Origin: Tessaracoccus rhinocerotis
GTDB taxonomy: Bacteria > Actinomycetota > Actinomycetes > Propionibacteriales > Propionibacteriaceae
Reading direction: 5' to 3'
Length of the DNA: 64,000 nt
NCBI RefSeq assembly: GCF_007197885.1
Contig: NZ_VKKG01000002.1
Span: 248,001 to 312,000, forward strand
A program made the position numbers and the translations under genes. The notes beneath the pieces were generated by a model. That model was not told where the DNA came from. It made no database searches and was given only the letters and a program-made list of their open reading frames with translations. Positions 48,950 through 58,215 of this stretch are shown in pieces (within the stretch, counting starts at the first letter, position 1; every line of letters begins with the position of its first letter).

Positions 48950-50638
48950 ATGCGCCTCAAGGACATCCTGGACAAGCTGCCCGCACTCGACTCCAAGCCC
49001 GTCGTGCTGGAACTGGACCTGGCCCGCGGCCTGGTCGAGGTGCGGCCGACCAACCCTCTGAAGGCGCTGCAGTCGCTCAACGCCACCACCATGACCGCCG
49101 TTCGGGAGCACCTGCACGCCGCCGCGAAGGACAGCCGGGTGGCGGGGCTCGTCGTCCACGCAGTCAACCCCGGGCAGCAGATCAGCATCCTCGACGAGGT
49201 CGGCCAGTTGGTCGAGACCTTCGGCGAGTCGAAGCCCACCGTCGCCTGGGCGGAGTCGTTCGGCGAGCTGGACAACAGCCTCGCCGCCTACAAGCTCGCC
49301 ACCGCCTGCCACGAGATCTGGCTGCAGCCCACCGGGGCCGTCGGAATCGGGGGTGCGGAGCTGAACATCGTGCTGCTCAAGGGCCTGCTCAACAAGGTGG
49401 GCGTGGAGCCCCAGTTCGGGCAGCGCAAGGAGTACAAGTCCGCCGCCGACCAGTTCTCCGCCGACGAGGTCACCGACGCCAACCGCGAGATGATGACGCG
49501 CATCGGGCAGTCCATCGTCGACGACGCCGTCGCCACCATCGCCCGTCGCCGCAACCTCGACGTCGCGGCCGTGTGGGACGCCGTCAACGAGTCCCCGCTC
49601 ACCCCGGAGGCCGCCCTCGCGGCGGACCTGGTGGACCACCTGGGCTACCGGGACCAGGCCTACGCCGCGTGCCTCGACGCCTGGAGCGCCCAGCCCGAGC
49701 ACCTCAGGTTCGTCTCCCGGTGGAGCCCGAAGCCGTCGCTCGCCGCGGTGCGGCGCAAGCACGGCGCGAAGGTGGCCGTGGTCCCGCTGCGCGGCGCGAT
49801 CGTCACCGGCAGGGGAGGACCCGGCGGCATGGGCGGCGAGCAGGTGGGCTCCGACGTCGTCGACGAGCACCTGCGGGCCGTCCTGCGCGACGACGCAGTC
49901 AAGGCCGTCGTGTTCGAGATCGACAGCCCCGGCGGGTCCGCCGTCGCCTCCGACTTCATCCGGCGCGCCGTGCTGCGGGTCCGCGAGAGCGGCCGCCCCG
50001 TGGTGGCCCGCATGGGCTCCGTGGCGGCCTCCGGCGGCTACTACGCGGCCATGGGCTGCACCGAGATCGTGGCCCAGCCCACCACCCTCACCGGCTCCAT
50101 CGGCGTGCTCGCGGGCAAGATGGTCACCGCCGGCCTGTACGACAGGCTCGGCCTCAAGCGCGAGTCCATCCGCATCGGCGCCCGCGCCGGCATGCTGTCC
50201 TCGAGCAGCGAGTTCACCGAGGAGGACTGGGCCAAGCTCGACGAGTCGCTGGACCGGATCTACGCCGATTTCACCACCTTCGCCGCCGAGGACCGGGGCA
50301 TGGCCCACGAGGACCTCGAGAAACTGGCCCGCGGCCGGGTGTGGACGGGGGCCGACGCCCACGAGCGCGGCCTGGTCGACCACCTCGGTGGCTGGCGCAC
50401 CGCCTGGGAGCGCACCTGCGCGCTGGCGGACCTGGACCCGGACAAGACGCCCGTGGAGCGGATCGGACACCTGGGGATGCTGGAGCGCCTGCTGCCCGCC
50501 AACTCCAGCGAGGCCCGCTCGGCCGCAGGCGTGGTCGGCCAGCCCACTGCGGAGGACCTCCTGGTCCGGGCCGCGGCCTGGCTGGGCCTGTCAATCCCCG
50601 GCGCCCTCAGCCTGCCTTTCCGCATCGACATCCGCTGA
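48950..50638 (+). CDS. sppA: Signal peptide peptidase SppA, 67K type
   Basis: A 562-residue two-domain SppA. The catalytic pair is K163 in the first half (RKEYKSAADQF) and S361 in the second (MGSVAASGGYY), as in 67-kDa SppA. DSPGGSAVASD and TLTGSIGVL support the fold. It degrades cleaved signal peptides and other membrane-released peptides. No N-terminal membrane anchor is visible, unlike E. coli SppA, so location is uncertain. The 3' 48 bases overlap the convergent MFS gene. Confidence 0.88.
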   Translation: MRLKDILDKLPALDSKPVVLELDLARGLVEVRPTNPLKALQSLNATTMTAVREHLHAAAKDSRVAGLVVHAVNPGQQISILDEVGQLVETFGESKPTVAWAESFGELDNSLAAYKLATACHEIWLQPTGAVGIGGAELNIVLLKGLLNKVGVEPQFGQRKEYKSAADQFSADEVTDANREMMTRIGQSIVDDAVATIARRRNLDVAAVWDAVNESPLTPEAALAADLVDHLGYRDQAYAACLDAWSAQPEHLRFVSRWSPKPSLAAVRRKHGAKVAVVPLRGAIVTGRGGPGGMGGEQVGSDVVDEHLRAVLRDDAVKAVVFEIDSPGGSAVASDFIRRAVLRVRESGRPVVARMGSVAASGGYYAAMGCTEIVAQPTTLTGSIGVLAGKMVTAGLYDRLGLKRESIRIGARAGMLSSSSEFTEEDWAKLDESLDRIYADFTTFAAEDRGMAHEDLEKLARGRVWTGADAHERGLVDHLGGWRTAWERTCALADLDPDKTPVERIGHLGMLERLLPANSSEARSAAGVVGQPTAEDLLVRAAAWLGLSIPGALSLPFRIDIR

Positions 50639-51838
50639 GCCACGTTCCTTGCGGAAGGACAGGTCGAGGGACTTCGGGATCAGCAGCGCGTAGGCGGCGC
50701 CCAGCAGCAGGATAAGGCCGCCGACGAGGAATCCCGTGCCGAAGTTCGTCGCGTCGATGATGGCCCCGGCGATCAAGGGGCCGGCGATGGCGCCGATGTC
50801 GGTGATCATCGAGAACACCGCGACGGGGACGCCGCCACGGCCGTCGGTGGCGTCCGCCACGGCGGCGGTCGGCGCGGTCCCCTGGAACGCGGCGCCGACG
50901 CCGTAGACGCACAGCACCAGGATCAGCAGCCAGATGTTCGGGGCGAACGGCATCGCGATGGTGGACAGGCCGCAGATCACCCCGGCAGCGATCAGGATCG
51001 GCTTGCGGCCCAAGCGGTCTGTCCACGTCCCGGCCGCGCCGAGCATCGCCGTCTGGGCGGCGGCCGCCACGGCGAAGGCGACGCCGGTCCAGGCGGTGTC
51101 CAGCAGCAACATCTCGGTCACGAGGATCGGGATCAGCGCGTTGCGGACACCGAAGGACTGCCAGCCCTGCCCGAGAGCGGCCACGCAGGCGGCCTGGTAG
51201 CGCACGTCGCGCAGCACCTCGCTGAACCGACGCGGCTCCCTCGAGTGCGCGTGCAGCACGGGCGCCCGCGCGGGCAACATGAACGCGACGAACACGGCGG
51301 TCACCACGAGCATCACGGCGTAGAAGTAGAACGGCGCCCGGTAGGAGATGGCGCCCAGCAGGCCACCAAGGGCCGGACCGCCCATCGAGCCCAGCAGGAA
51401 CCCGCCCTGGTAGAGCCCCGACGCCCGGCCGCGCAGGTCCTCCGGGGCCGACGCCAGCAGCATGTTGATCGCCGAGATGGTGAACATCGCGGATCCGATG
51501 CCGCCGAGGCTGCGCAGCACGATCATCGCGGCCAGGCTGGGGGCCAGGGCGGTCGCCACCGTCGAGGCCGCGACGATCAGCATTCCGATGGTGATCGCGT
51601 TGCGCTCACCGATCCCGCGACCGATCCGGGCCGCGAACGGGCTCATCACCGCCCGCATCGCCGCGAACATGCTGACCACCAGGCCCAGCTGGAACGCGTT
51701 GGCCTCGAACGTGCGGGCGAACGGGGTGAGCACCGGGATGACCACGCCGAAGCCGATCGCCACCAGGAAGCCGGCCGCCGAGAGCACCCACGTGGTGCGC
51801 GGCAACCCCGTGGCCCTGATGCGGTCCCTGAGACCCAA
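50591..51838 (-). CDS. Major facilitator superfamily transporter
   Basis: A 415-residue 12-helix transporter. RIGRGIGERNAITIGMLIVAAS and TDRLGRKPILIAAGVICGL are the cytoplasmic A-motifs of the two halves, and FTISAINMLLASAPEDLRGRASGLYQ is typical. Substrate unknown, probably export. TTG at 51838 (MGLRDRI) is the start because AGGAGG lies 4 bases upstream; an in-frame longer reading has no ribosome site. Overlaps sppA tail to tail. Confidence 0.85.
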   Translation of the reverse strand: MGLRDRIRATGLPRTTWVLSAAGFLVAIGFGVVIPVLTPFARTFEANAFQLGLVVSMFAAMRAVMSPFAARIGRGIGERNAITIGMLIVAASTVATALAPSLAAMIVLRSLGGIGSAMFTISAINMLLASAPEDLRGRASGLYQGGFLLGSMGGPALGGLLGAISYRAPFYFYAVMLVVTAVFVAFMLPARAPVLHAHSREPRRFSEVLRDVRYQAACVAALGQGWQSFGVRNALIPILVTEMLLLDTAWTGVAFAVAAAAQTAMLGAAGTWTDRLGRKPILIAAGVICGLSTIAMPFAPNIWLLILVLCVYGVGAAFQGTAPTAAVADATDGRGGVPVAVFSMITDIGAIAGPLIAGAIIDATNFGTGFLVGGLILLLGAAYALLIPKSLDLSFRKERGSADVDAERQAEGAGD

Positions 51839-51980
51839 TGCTCCTCCTGAAATCGTGCTCGACCCAACCGTCGATCCTAGCCGGGGGACGTCGGTGGTGC
51901 CGAACGTGCTTTGGTCGCGGCACAGCGCCCACGTACGATTGTCCAAGTGCGACGGCGGGTCGCCTTCGAAGGGGAGCAAG

Positions 51981-53708
51981 TTGAGCGAGCGAAAGTTGTC
52001 CGGCGGCAGCGGCAAGAAGAAGTGGGTCCTGGGTGGGATCATCGCCCTTCTCGTCGTCCTCGGAGGAGTCTACGTCGGGGGCTACTTCATCGCCGGGAAC
52101 CAGATCCCCGCAAAGGCCGAGGTGGAGGGCGTCGCCATCGGCGGGCTGTCCCCGGCCCAGGCCGAGGAGAAGTTGCGCGCCGAACTGGGGCCGGAGTACG
52201 CCAAGCCGATCACCATGGCCGCGACCGACGGCTCCGTCATCGAGATCCCGCCGCTCGAGAACGGGTTCGTGCTCGACTACGAGCAGGCCATCACCGACGC
52301 TGGTGGCGGCTTCAGCTGGAACCCCGTCGACATCATCAACGTGTTCAACGGCGGCGGCCCCGTCGAACTGCCGAAGCTCGTGGACCAGGCGGCGGTCAAG
52401 CGCGCCGTCGAGGGCCAGTCGGACAAGTTCGTGACCGAGGCCGAGAACGCCACGCTCGCCTACGTGGACGGCGCCATCGCCCGCACCGACTCGGTCAACG
52501 CCACCAGGCTGGACACCGACGCCACCACCACCGCCGTGGTCGAGGCCTTCGAGACCCGCGAACTCGAGATCGAGCCCGTCCTGTCCGAGTCGGAACCGGC
52601 CGTAACCACCCAGAAGGTGGACCAGGCGGTGGATACCTTCGCCGGGCCGGCCATCTCCGGACCGGTCACCATCACCGCCGGTGACGGCAGCTTCCAGGTC
52701 ACCCCCGAGCAGATCGCCCAGGTGACCACCCTCGCGTTCGACGAGTCCGGAACCTTCAGCCACAGCATCGACGGCGAGCTCCTGATGGAACTGACCGAGG
52801 AGGCTCGCACGGAAGGGCTGGACCTCGCCGACGCGAAGGACGCCTCCTACACGCTCTCGGGTGGCACCATGACCGTCGTCCCGGCCACCGACGGCGGCAC
52901 CGTCGAGCCCGAGGCGGTCGTCGCGGCACTGGACGAGGCCCTCGTCAAGGAGGGTGAGGCCCGTACCGCCGCCGTCGAGATCGTGCCCCTGCCTGCGGAT
53001 TTCACCACTGCGGAGGCCGAGGCGGCCAAGCCGAAGGAGGTCATCGGGGAGTTCACCACGAACTACCCGCACGCCGCGTACCGCAACACCAACCTGGGAC
53101 GGGCCGCGGCCACCGTGAACGGCTCCGTCCTGCTGCCCGGGGACGTCTTCAGCCTCAACGACACCCTCGGCCCGCGCACCGCGGAGAACGGCTACACCGA
53201 CGGCTACGTCATCAACGGCGGCGTCCTCGTGCGCGAATCCGGCGGCGGTATCTCACAGGCCGCCACCACGCTGTACAACGCCGGCTTCTTCGCCGGTCTC
53301 GAGGACGTGGAGCACAAGCCGCACTCCCTGTACTTCTCCCGCTACCCCGCGGGCCGGGAGGCGACCATCTACTACGGCTCCATCGACATGAAGTTCCGGA
53401 ACGACACCCAGAACCCCATCTACATCCAGGGCTACGTCAACAAGTCCTCCTCGGGCTCGCGCGGCTCGATCACGTTCAAGATCTGGGGAACCAAGGAATG
53501 GGACCGGATCGTGTCCACCGAACTGGTGCGCTCGGACTACTACAACGGGGAGACGAGGACCGTCACTTCCGCTGACTGCGAACCGCAGGCAGCCATCCAG
53601 GGGTTCACCGTCACGTGGAGCCGCCTGTTCTACAAGGGCGGTGAGGTCGCGAAGAAGGAGGACTACCGCTGGAAGTACTCCGCGGGCGACCAGATCGTGT
53701 GTGGTTGA
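51981..53708 (+). CDS. VanW-family protein with peptidoglycan-binding-like repeats
   Basis: A 575-residue envelope protein. A membrane anchor (about residues 16-36) is followed by two YoaR-type peptidoglycan-binding-like domains (about 45-160 and 200-310, each with an AEEKL/ALDEAL helix and strand pattern), then the VanW domain from about 355 (FTTNYPHAAYRNTNLGRAAATVNG; VLLPGDVFSLNDTLGP; GYVINGGVLVRESGGGISQAATTLYNA). VanW function is unknown; the family includes a vancomycin-cluster accessory. TTG at 51981 has GGGGAG 5 bases upstream. Confidence 0.87.
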   Translation: MSERKLSGGSGKKKWVLGGIIALLVVLGGVYVGGYFIAGNQIPAKAEVEGVAIGGLSPAQAEEKLRAELGPEYAKPITMAATDGSVIEIPPLENGFVLDYEQAITDAGGGFSWNPVDIINVFNGGGPVELPKLVDQAAVKRAVEGQSDKFVTEAENATLAYVDGAIARTDSVNATRLDTDATTTAVVEAFETRELEIEPVLSESEPAVTTQKVDQAVDTFAGPAISGPVTITAGDGSFQVTPEQIAQVTTLAFDESGTFSHSIDGELLMELTEEARTEGLDLADAKDASYTLSGGTMTVVPATDGGTVEPEAVVAALDEALVKEGEARTAAVEIVPLPADFTTAEAEAAKPKEVIGEFTTNYPHAAYRNTNLGRAAATVNGSVLLPGDVFSLNDTLGPRTAENGYTDGYVINGGVLVRESGGGISQAATTLYNAGFFAGLEDVEHKPHSLYFSRYPAGREATIYYGSIDMKFRNDTQNPIYIQGYVNKSSSGSRGSITFKIWGTKEWDRIVSTELVRSDYYNGETRTVTSADCEPQAAIQGFTVTWSRLFYKGGEVAKKEDYRWKYSAGDQIVCG

Positions 53709-53719
53709 TTAGCGCTAGG

Positions 53720-53734
53720 CTGGGCCCTGCCCAG
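53720..53734 (+). terminator. Weak hairpin between the VanW gene and ferredoxin
   Basis: A 6-bp stem CTGGGC / GCCCAG with a 3-base loop, 11 bases past the VanW stop. Could be a weak terminator or leader structure; a TAGGCT -10-like element (53716-53721) overlaps it. Confidence 0.3.
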
Positions 53735-53757
53735 TCTGCAACACGAAGGAGTTCTTC

Positions 53758-54078
53758 ATGACCTACATCATTGGTCTGCCGTGCGTCGACGTGAAGGATC
53801 GGGCGTGCGTTGAGGAATGTCCCGTCGACTGCATCTACGAGGGCAACCGGATGCTCTACATCCACCCCGAGGAGTGCGTGGACTGCGGCGCCTGCGAGCC
53901 GGTCTGCCCCGTCGAGGCCATCTACTACGAGGACGACGTTCCTGCCGAGCAGGCCGAGTTCTACGACATCAACGTCCAGTTCTTCGACGAGATCGGTTCG
54001 CCCGGTGGTGCCGCGAAGATGGGTGTCATCGACGGCGACCACCCGAAGGTCGAAGCACTGCCGCCCCAGGCTGAGTGA
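53758..54078 (+). CDS. fdxA: Seven-iron ferredoxin FdxA
   Basis: A 106-residue ferredoxin. The N-terminal half ([19 protein letters not shown]) and the second cluster motif [17 protein letters not shown] carry eight to nine cysteines expected for one [3Fe-4S] and one [4Fe-4S] cluster. An aspartate replaces one cysteine (VDV) as in 7Fe types. It transfers electrons to cytochrome P450 or other reductases. AAGGAG 7 bases before the ATG. The dapC ATG overlaps its stop (TGATG). Confidence 0.95.
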   Translation: MTYIIGLPCVDVKDRACVEECPVDCIYEGNRMLYIHPEECVDCGACEPVCPVEAIYYEDDVPAEQAEFYDINVQFFDEIGSPGGAAKMGVIDGDHPKVEALPPQAE

Positions 54079-55169
54079 TGTCGCTGGCGCGCAGCCTCCC
54101 TGACTTCCCATGGGACTCGCTGCGAGCAGCCAAGCAACGCGCGGCCGAGCACCCAGGGGGGATCGTCGACCTGTCCGTCGGCACGCCCGTCGACCCGACG
54201 CCCGACGTCGCGGTCAAGGCCCTCGCCGAGGCCGGTCAGGCGCCCGGCTACCCGACTGTGTGGGGCTGTCCGAGGACGCGCGACGCCATCATCTCCTACC
54301 TCGAGCGGGAACTCTCCTCGGTGGAACTGACCGACGAGAACGTGCTGCCGGTGATCGGGACCAAGGAAGTGGTGGGCTGGCTGCCGCAGCTGCTCGGGGT
54401 CGGACAGGGACGCTCCGTCGTCCACCCCGAGTGCGCCTACCCGACCTACGAGGTCGGGGCCCTGGTCTCCGGTGCCCGTCCCGTCCCGCTCGACGACCCG
54501 GCGCGCGTGCCCGACGACGCCGGCATCATCTGGATCAACTCACCGGCCAACCCCACCGGCCGCATCCTCGGGCTCGAGGAACTGCGAGCGTGGGTCGCGG
54601 CGGCACGATCCGCGGGTGCGGTGCTGGCCAGCGACGAGTGCTACGCCGAGTTCGGCTGGGACGCCGAGGTGCTCTCCGTGCTGGACCCGCGCGTCAACGA
54701 CGGCGACCTGACGGGTCTGCTCGCCGTCCACTCCGTTTCCAAGCGTTCCAACGCCGCCGGCTACCGCGCGGGTTTCGTCGCGGGGGACCGGAGCGTCATC
54801 GCCGAACTGATCGCGGTCCGCAAGCACCTCGGGATGATGCTGTCGGACCCTGTCCAGGCCGCCATGCGCGCCATGCTCGCCGACCAGTCCCACGTCGACG
54901 AGCAGCGGGAGCGCTACCTGGGCCGCCGCCGCACGCTGCGCAGCGCGCTGGAGCAGGCGGGATTCAGGATCGACCACTCCGAGGGCGCCCTGTACCTTTG
55001 GGCGACCCGGGACGAGAACTGCCGGGACACGATCGACTGGCTCGCGGAGCGGGGCATCCTCGCGGCGCCCGGGGACTTCTACGGTCGAGAATCCCACCAG
55101 CACGTCCGGATCGCGCTGACCGCGACCGACGAGCGCATCGCCGCCGCAGCAGCCCGGCTCACGCAGTAG
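54078..55169 (+). CDS. dapC: Succinyldiaminopimelate transaminase DapC
   Basis: A 363-residue class I aminotransferase. FPWDSL and DLSVGTPVDPTP open the family; PLP lysine is K222 in SVSKRSNAAGYRAGF, with INSPANPTG and SDECYAEFGWD around it. Gene pairing fdxA-dapC is standard in actinobacteria. It makes N-succinyl-LL-diaminopimelate for lysine and peptidoglycan synthesis, in the same pathway as dapD at 57252-58184. Confidence 0.93.
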   Translation: MSLARSLPDFPWDSLRAAKQRAAEHPGGIVDLSVGTPVDPTPDVAVKALAEAGQAPGYPTVWGCPRTRDAIISYLERELSSVELTDENVLPVIGTKEVVGWLPQLLGVGQGRSVVHPECAYPTYEVGALVSGARPVPLDDPARVPDDAGIIWINSPANPTGRILGLEELRAWVAAARSAGAVLASDECYAEFGWDAEVLSVLDPRVNDGDLTGLLAVHSVSKRSNAAGYRAGFVAGDRSVIAELIAVRKHLGMMLSDPVQAAMRAMLADQSHVDEQRERYLGRRRTLRSALEQAGFRIDHSEGALYLWATRDENCRDTIDWLAERGILAAPGDFYGRESHQHVRIALTATDERIAAAAARLTQ

Positions 55170-55195
55170 CAGGCGCCGCATGCGCCCGGCGCGCT

Positions 55196-56425
55196 TCAGT
55201 CGGTGCAGCACTCCGCGGAGTCGAGCCAGCTCTCCGCAAGGTCGAGCCGCCAGGACACCTGGGCGGGCCAGTCCGGAGCCTGGGCCCGGAACGGACCCAC
55301 GGCCAGGCCCATCAGCCGCGCCGCCACCCGCCTGCGCAGGTCAACCCCGTCGAGCCTGTCGTCCCAGAGCCGCTGCAGTTCGACGGCGTAGGAGCGGACC
55401 CGGTCGGGCTGCGAGGAGATCGCGGACCAGAGCGTCAGGTGCGCCAGCATCACTGCCGCGTCCTCGGCGGGCCGACCCCAGCCGACCGTGTCGACGTCCA
55501 GGAGGCTGACGATTTCACCGTCCTCCACGAGGAGCTGGGCCTCGTGGTAGTCGCCGTGCGCCACCACCCGCTCGGTGACCTCGTCGGAGCCGATGCGCTC
55601 CAGCAGGGTCCTGACCCTCTCGGCCTGCGAGGGCAGCAACGCGGTGAGGATCTCAGCCATCCGGACGGCGGCGTTGATGGAGGAGGTCACCTCGCCCATC
55701 CGCGACAGCTCGGGCAGCTGCTCCGGCAGGGCGACGACGGCCTCCGGGTCCGGCAGGGTGGCGCCGGGGTCCTCCAGGACCTCACGCAGCGTGCGGCCGC
55801 GCATGGTCGGCATCACCAGCAGGCCGAGCTCGGGGTGTGCGCCCAGCGGCTGTGGTACGGGAACGTGCTGCGAGAGCTCGTCGTGGCGGCGGCGGAGCCC
55901 CTCCAACCGCTTGGGCTTGACCAGCTTGAGGTAGACGCGGTGACCGCCCTCGCCCTGCGCCTCGACAACCGCGCGGCGGCCGGGGCGGTAGGCGCGCAGT
56001 CGGGTGGTGGGGGAGCCCAGGTCGCCGTCGAGGCCGGCCACCAGCTGGGCCGCCACCCCGGGATCCAGAACCCGCTCCAGGGCGGGCAGGAACGGGTCGT
56101 GGGGGACCTTCCACACGGTGACGCCATTGGGTCCGTCACCCACGCGCAGCGCGCCGTCGGGCCCCTCCTGGGTGGTGGCGACGAACTCGCCGAGGCCGGC
56201 GAGGCGTCCGCCCTCGATCTGCGCGGTCCACTGCACCGTGCAGCTCTTGCCGGGCCACCAGGTGACGTTGGTCAGGTGGTGGGCGACGAGCGTGCCGCCC
56301 GTGGTCCGCGCGAGGGCGTCCAGTGGGCCGGAGGTGTCGTCGGTGAGTAGTGCCGCAACTGCCGGCAGGTCGGGGTCCCGCAGGGACGCCGTCCACTGCG
56401 CACCGGTCATCGGGGTGGTCATCAT
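55196..56425 (-). CDS. Aminoglycoside-phosphotransferase-fold protein
   Basis: A 409-residue APH/choline-kinase-fold protein. The C-terminal lobe has VAHGDYHEAQLLV and SLLDVDTVGWGRPAED, corresponding to the HGDxHxxN and DxD catalytic motifs, but the Asn is replaced by Gln (HGDYHEAQ), so activity may be altered. The N-terminal part has a WWPGKSCTVQW strand and YRPGRRAVVEAQ, like kinase N-lobes. Substrate unknown. ATG overlaps the stop of the upstream transglycosylase-like gene (ATGA). Confidence 0.75.
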   Translation of the reverse strand: MMTTPMTGAQWTASLRDPDLPAVAALLTDDTSGPLDALARTTGGTLVAHHLTNVTWWPGKSCTVQWTAQIEGGRLAGLGEFVATTQEGPDGALRVGDGPNGVTVWKVPHDPFLPALERVLDPGVAAQLVAGLDGDLGSPTTRLRAYRPGRRAVVEAQGEGGHRVYLKLVKPKRLEGLRRRHDELSQHVPVPQPLGAHPELGLLVMPTMRGRTLREVLEDPGATLPDPEAVVALPEQLPELSRMGEVTSSINAAVRMAEILTALLPSQAERVRTLLERIGSDEVTERVVAHGDYHEAQLLVEDGEIVSLLDVDTVGWGRPAEDAAVMLAHLTLWSAISSQPDRVRSYAVELQRLWDDRLDGVDLRRRVAARLMGLAVGPFRAQAPDWPAQVSWRLDLAESWLDSAECCTD

Positions 56426-57252
56426 TGCCTCAGTTTGAGTGTCCCGACTCCTGGTTGGCCGTCGGGTGAGCCTTGGCTCCATGTGGTCGTGTTGCCCTGC
56501 CGCCAGGTGTGGCCGGGCATGACAGCCGACTCTATCCCCGCGAGTCTGGTATTTGCCAAAGCGAGCTGTGTCGCTGCCCACAGCGCCGCGTCGTCGTCGG
56601 AGGTGAGGGTCACCGTGGTGCCGTCGACGGTGGACGTGACGCCCGGAACCTGCGCGACGACGTCGGCGAAGGCTGCCGGGTCGCCGGGGGTGTCGGTGCG
56701 GTCCACGCAGGACAGGGACGCCGGGCGGGTGCCGCGCAGGGAACCCGCCAGCGCGATGGCGTTCTCCTCGTGCTTGCGGTAGGCGTCCGGGTGGCCGCTG
56801 CGCTGCACCGCCTGGGCCATCTCGGTGATGCCGCGGTTCTCCCAGTCGTCGAATTTCACCAGTTCCTCGTAGAAGCGGCCCGACGAGTACCAGGGGTCCA
56901 ATATCTGTTCCTCGGTTCCCCAGCCGTAGGAGGGGCGCTGCTGGAACAGCCCGAGGGAGTCCCGGTCGCCGTAGTCGAGGTTGCGCAGGCCCGACTCCTG
57001 CCAGGCGGTCGCGAGTGCGATGACCGCGGCCTGGGCGGGCAGGTCGGCCTTGTACGAGGCGGCGACGATGACGGCGGCGTTGCGGGACTGCTCCGCGGTG
57101 AGCTGCAACTGCTCGGAGCCGTCGACATTCACGTAGCAGCGCTCCCGCACGAGGCGGCTCATCAGGTAGTCGTAACCCTTCCAGGCGCCGAACCCGAGGA
57201 GACCGATGGCCAGGACGAGTGCGACGGTCCAGGCGAGTGTCTTCTTCGACAT
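56422..57252 (-). CDS. Membrane-anchored transglycosylase-like protein
   Basis: A 276-residue protein with an N-terminal membrane segment (about residues 7-24) and an extracellular SLT/lysozyme-like domain: ALATAWQESGLRNLDYGDRDSLGLFQQRPSYGWGT contains a candidate catalytic Glu (WQES). After about residue 185 comes a second small domain (DPAAFADVVAQVPGVTSTVDGTTVTLTSDDD). Probably cleaves or remodels peptidoglycan. Its ATG shares a base with the dapD stop, so it is co-expressed with diaminopimelate synthesis. Confidence 0.75.
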   Translation of the reverse strand: MSKKTLAWTVALVLAIGLLGFGAWKGYDYLMSRLVRERCYVNVDGSEQLQLTAEQSRNAAVIVAASYKADLPAQAAVIALATAWQESGLRNLDYGDRDSLGLFQQRPSYGWGTEEQILDPWYSSGRFYEELVKFDDWENRGITEMAQAVQRSGHPDAYRKHEENAIALAGSLRGTRPASLSCVDRTDTPGDPAAFADVVAQVPGVTSTVDGTTVTLTSDDDAALWAATQLALANTRLAGIESAVMPGHTWRQGNTTTWSQGSPDGQPGVGTLKLRQ

Positions 57253-58184
57253 CAGTTGGCGTGCAGGTCAGCGTTGAGCCTGACCGGGGCGCCGTGGCGG
57301 CTCTTGGCGAGGACCTTGCCGGAGATGGAGTCGCGCAGGAACAGCAGGTCGTTCTGGCCGGAGAGCTCGCGTGCCTTCACCACCCTGCCGTCGGCGAGGG
57401 TCAGCTTCGTGCCGGCGGTGACGTAGAGACCAGCCTCGACGACGCAGTCGTCGCCCAGTGAGATGCCGATGCCGGACTCCGCCCCGAGCAGGCACCTCTC
57501 CCCGATGTGGATGACCTCCTGGCCGCCGCCGGAGAGCGTGCCCATGATGGAGGCGCCGCCCCCGATGTCCGAGCCGTCGCCCACGACGACCCCGGCGGAG
57601 ATGCGGCCCTCCACCATGGACGTGCCGAGCGTGCCGGCGTTGAAGTTGACGAACCCCTCGTGCATGACTGTGGTGCCGGAGGCCAGGTGAGCCCCGAGCC
57701 GCACCCGGTCCGCGTCGGCGATCCGGACCCCGGTGGGGGTGACGTAGTCGATCATGCGGGGGAACTTGTCCAGCCCGTAGACGATGAGCTGCTCGCCGCG
57801 GGCGCGCAGGAGGGCCCGGATCCGGTTCACGTCGTCGGGGCGGCACGGCCCACGGCTGGTGAAGGCGTTGTTGGGCAGCTTGCCGAAGATGCCCTCGAGG
57901 TTCAGCCCGTGCGGGCGCACCAGGCGGTGGCTCAGCAGGTGGAGCCGCAGGTAGGCGTCCTCCACGCCGGTGGGTGGCTCGTCCAGGTTGATCTGGGTGC
58001 GCACCACCTTGGTCTCGACCTGGCGGATGTCGTCGTCGAACTGCGCCTCGACCAGCGCCGACGGTGCGTCGTCGGGTGCGCCGTCGCCCAGTTCCGGGCG
58101 GGGGTACCAGGCGTCCAGCACCTCTGAGGTGCTGTGGATCGTGGCGAGCCCCCAGGCGGAGGCGATGCGCGGCTCGTCTGTCAT
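57252..58184 (-). CDS. dapD: 2,3,4,5-tetrahydropyridine-2,6-dicarboxylate N-succinyltransferase
   Basis: A 310-residue trimeric left-handed beta-helix acyltransferase, actinobacterial DapD type. The hexapeptide region includes [55 protein letters not shown] and [20 protein letters not shown]. It succinylates tetrahydrodipicolinate ahead of DapC. First gene of a three-gene operon. A TAGAAT element 7 bases before the ATG suggests a leaderless message. Confidence 0.95.
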   Translation of the reverse strand: MTDEPRIASAWGLATIHSTSEVLDAWYPRPELGDGAPDDAPSALVEAQFDDDIRQVETKVVRTQINLDEPPTGVEDAYLRLHLLSHRLVRPHGLNLEGIFGKLPNNAFTSRGPCRPDDVNRIRALLRARGEQLIVYGLDKFPRMIDYVTPTGVRIADADRVRLGAHLASGTTVMHEGFVNFNAGTLGTSMVEGRISAGVVVGDGSDIGGGASIMGTLSGGGQEVIHIGERCLLGAESGIGISLGDDCVVEAGLYVTAGTKLTLADGRVVKARELSGQNDLLFLRDSISGKVLAKSRHGAPVRLNADLHAN

Positions 58185-58191
58185 GAAGAAG

Positions 58192-58197
58192 ATTCTA
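58192..58197 (-). promoter_or_regulatory. -10 element of dapD
   Basis: TAGAAT on the minus strand, 7 bases before the dapD ATG at 58184. Confidence 0.45.
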
Positions 58198-58215
58198 CGG
58201 GAGGTCCGGAGGTGC

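Noticed and set aside
47381-50470. A 1029-codon open frame on the minus strand
   Set aside because: Antisense to the sugar-binding lipoprotein and sppA; translation is Gly/Val/Asp-rich with no domain.
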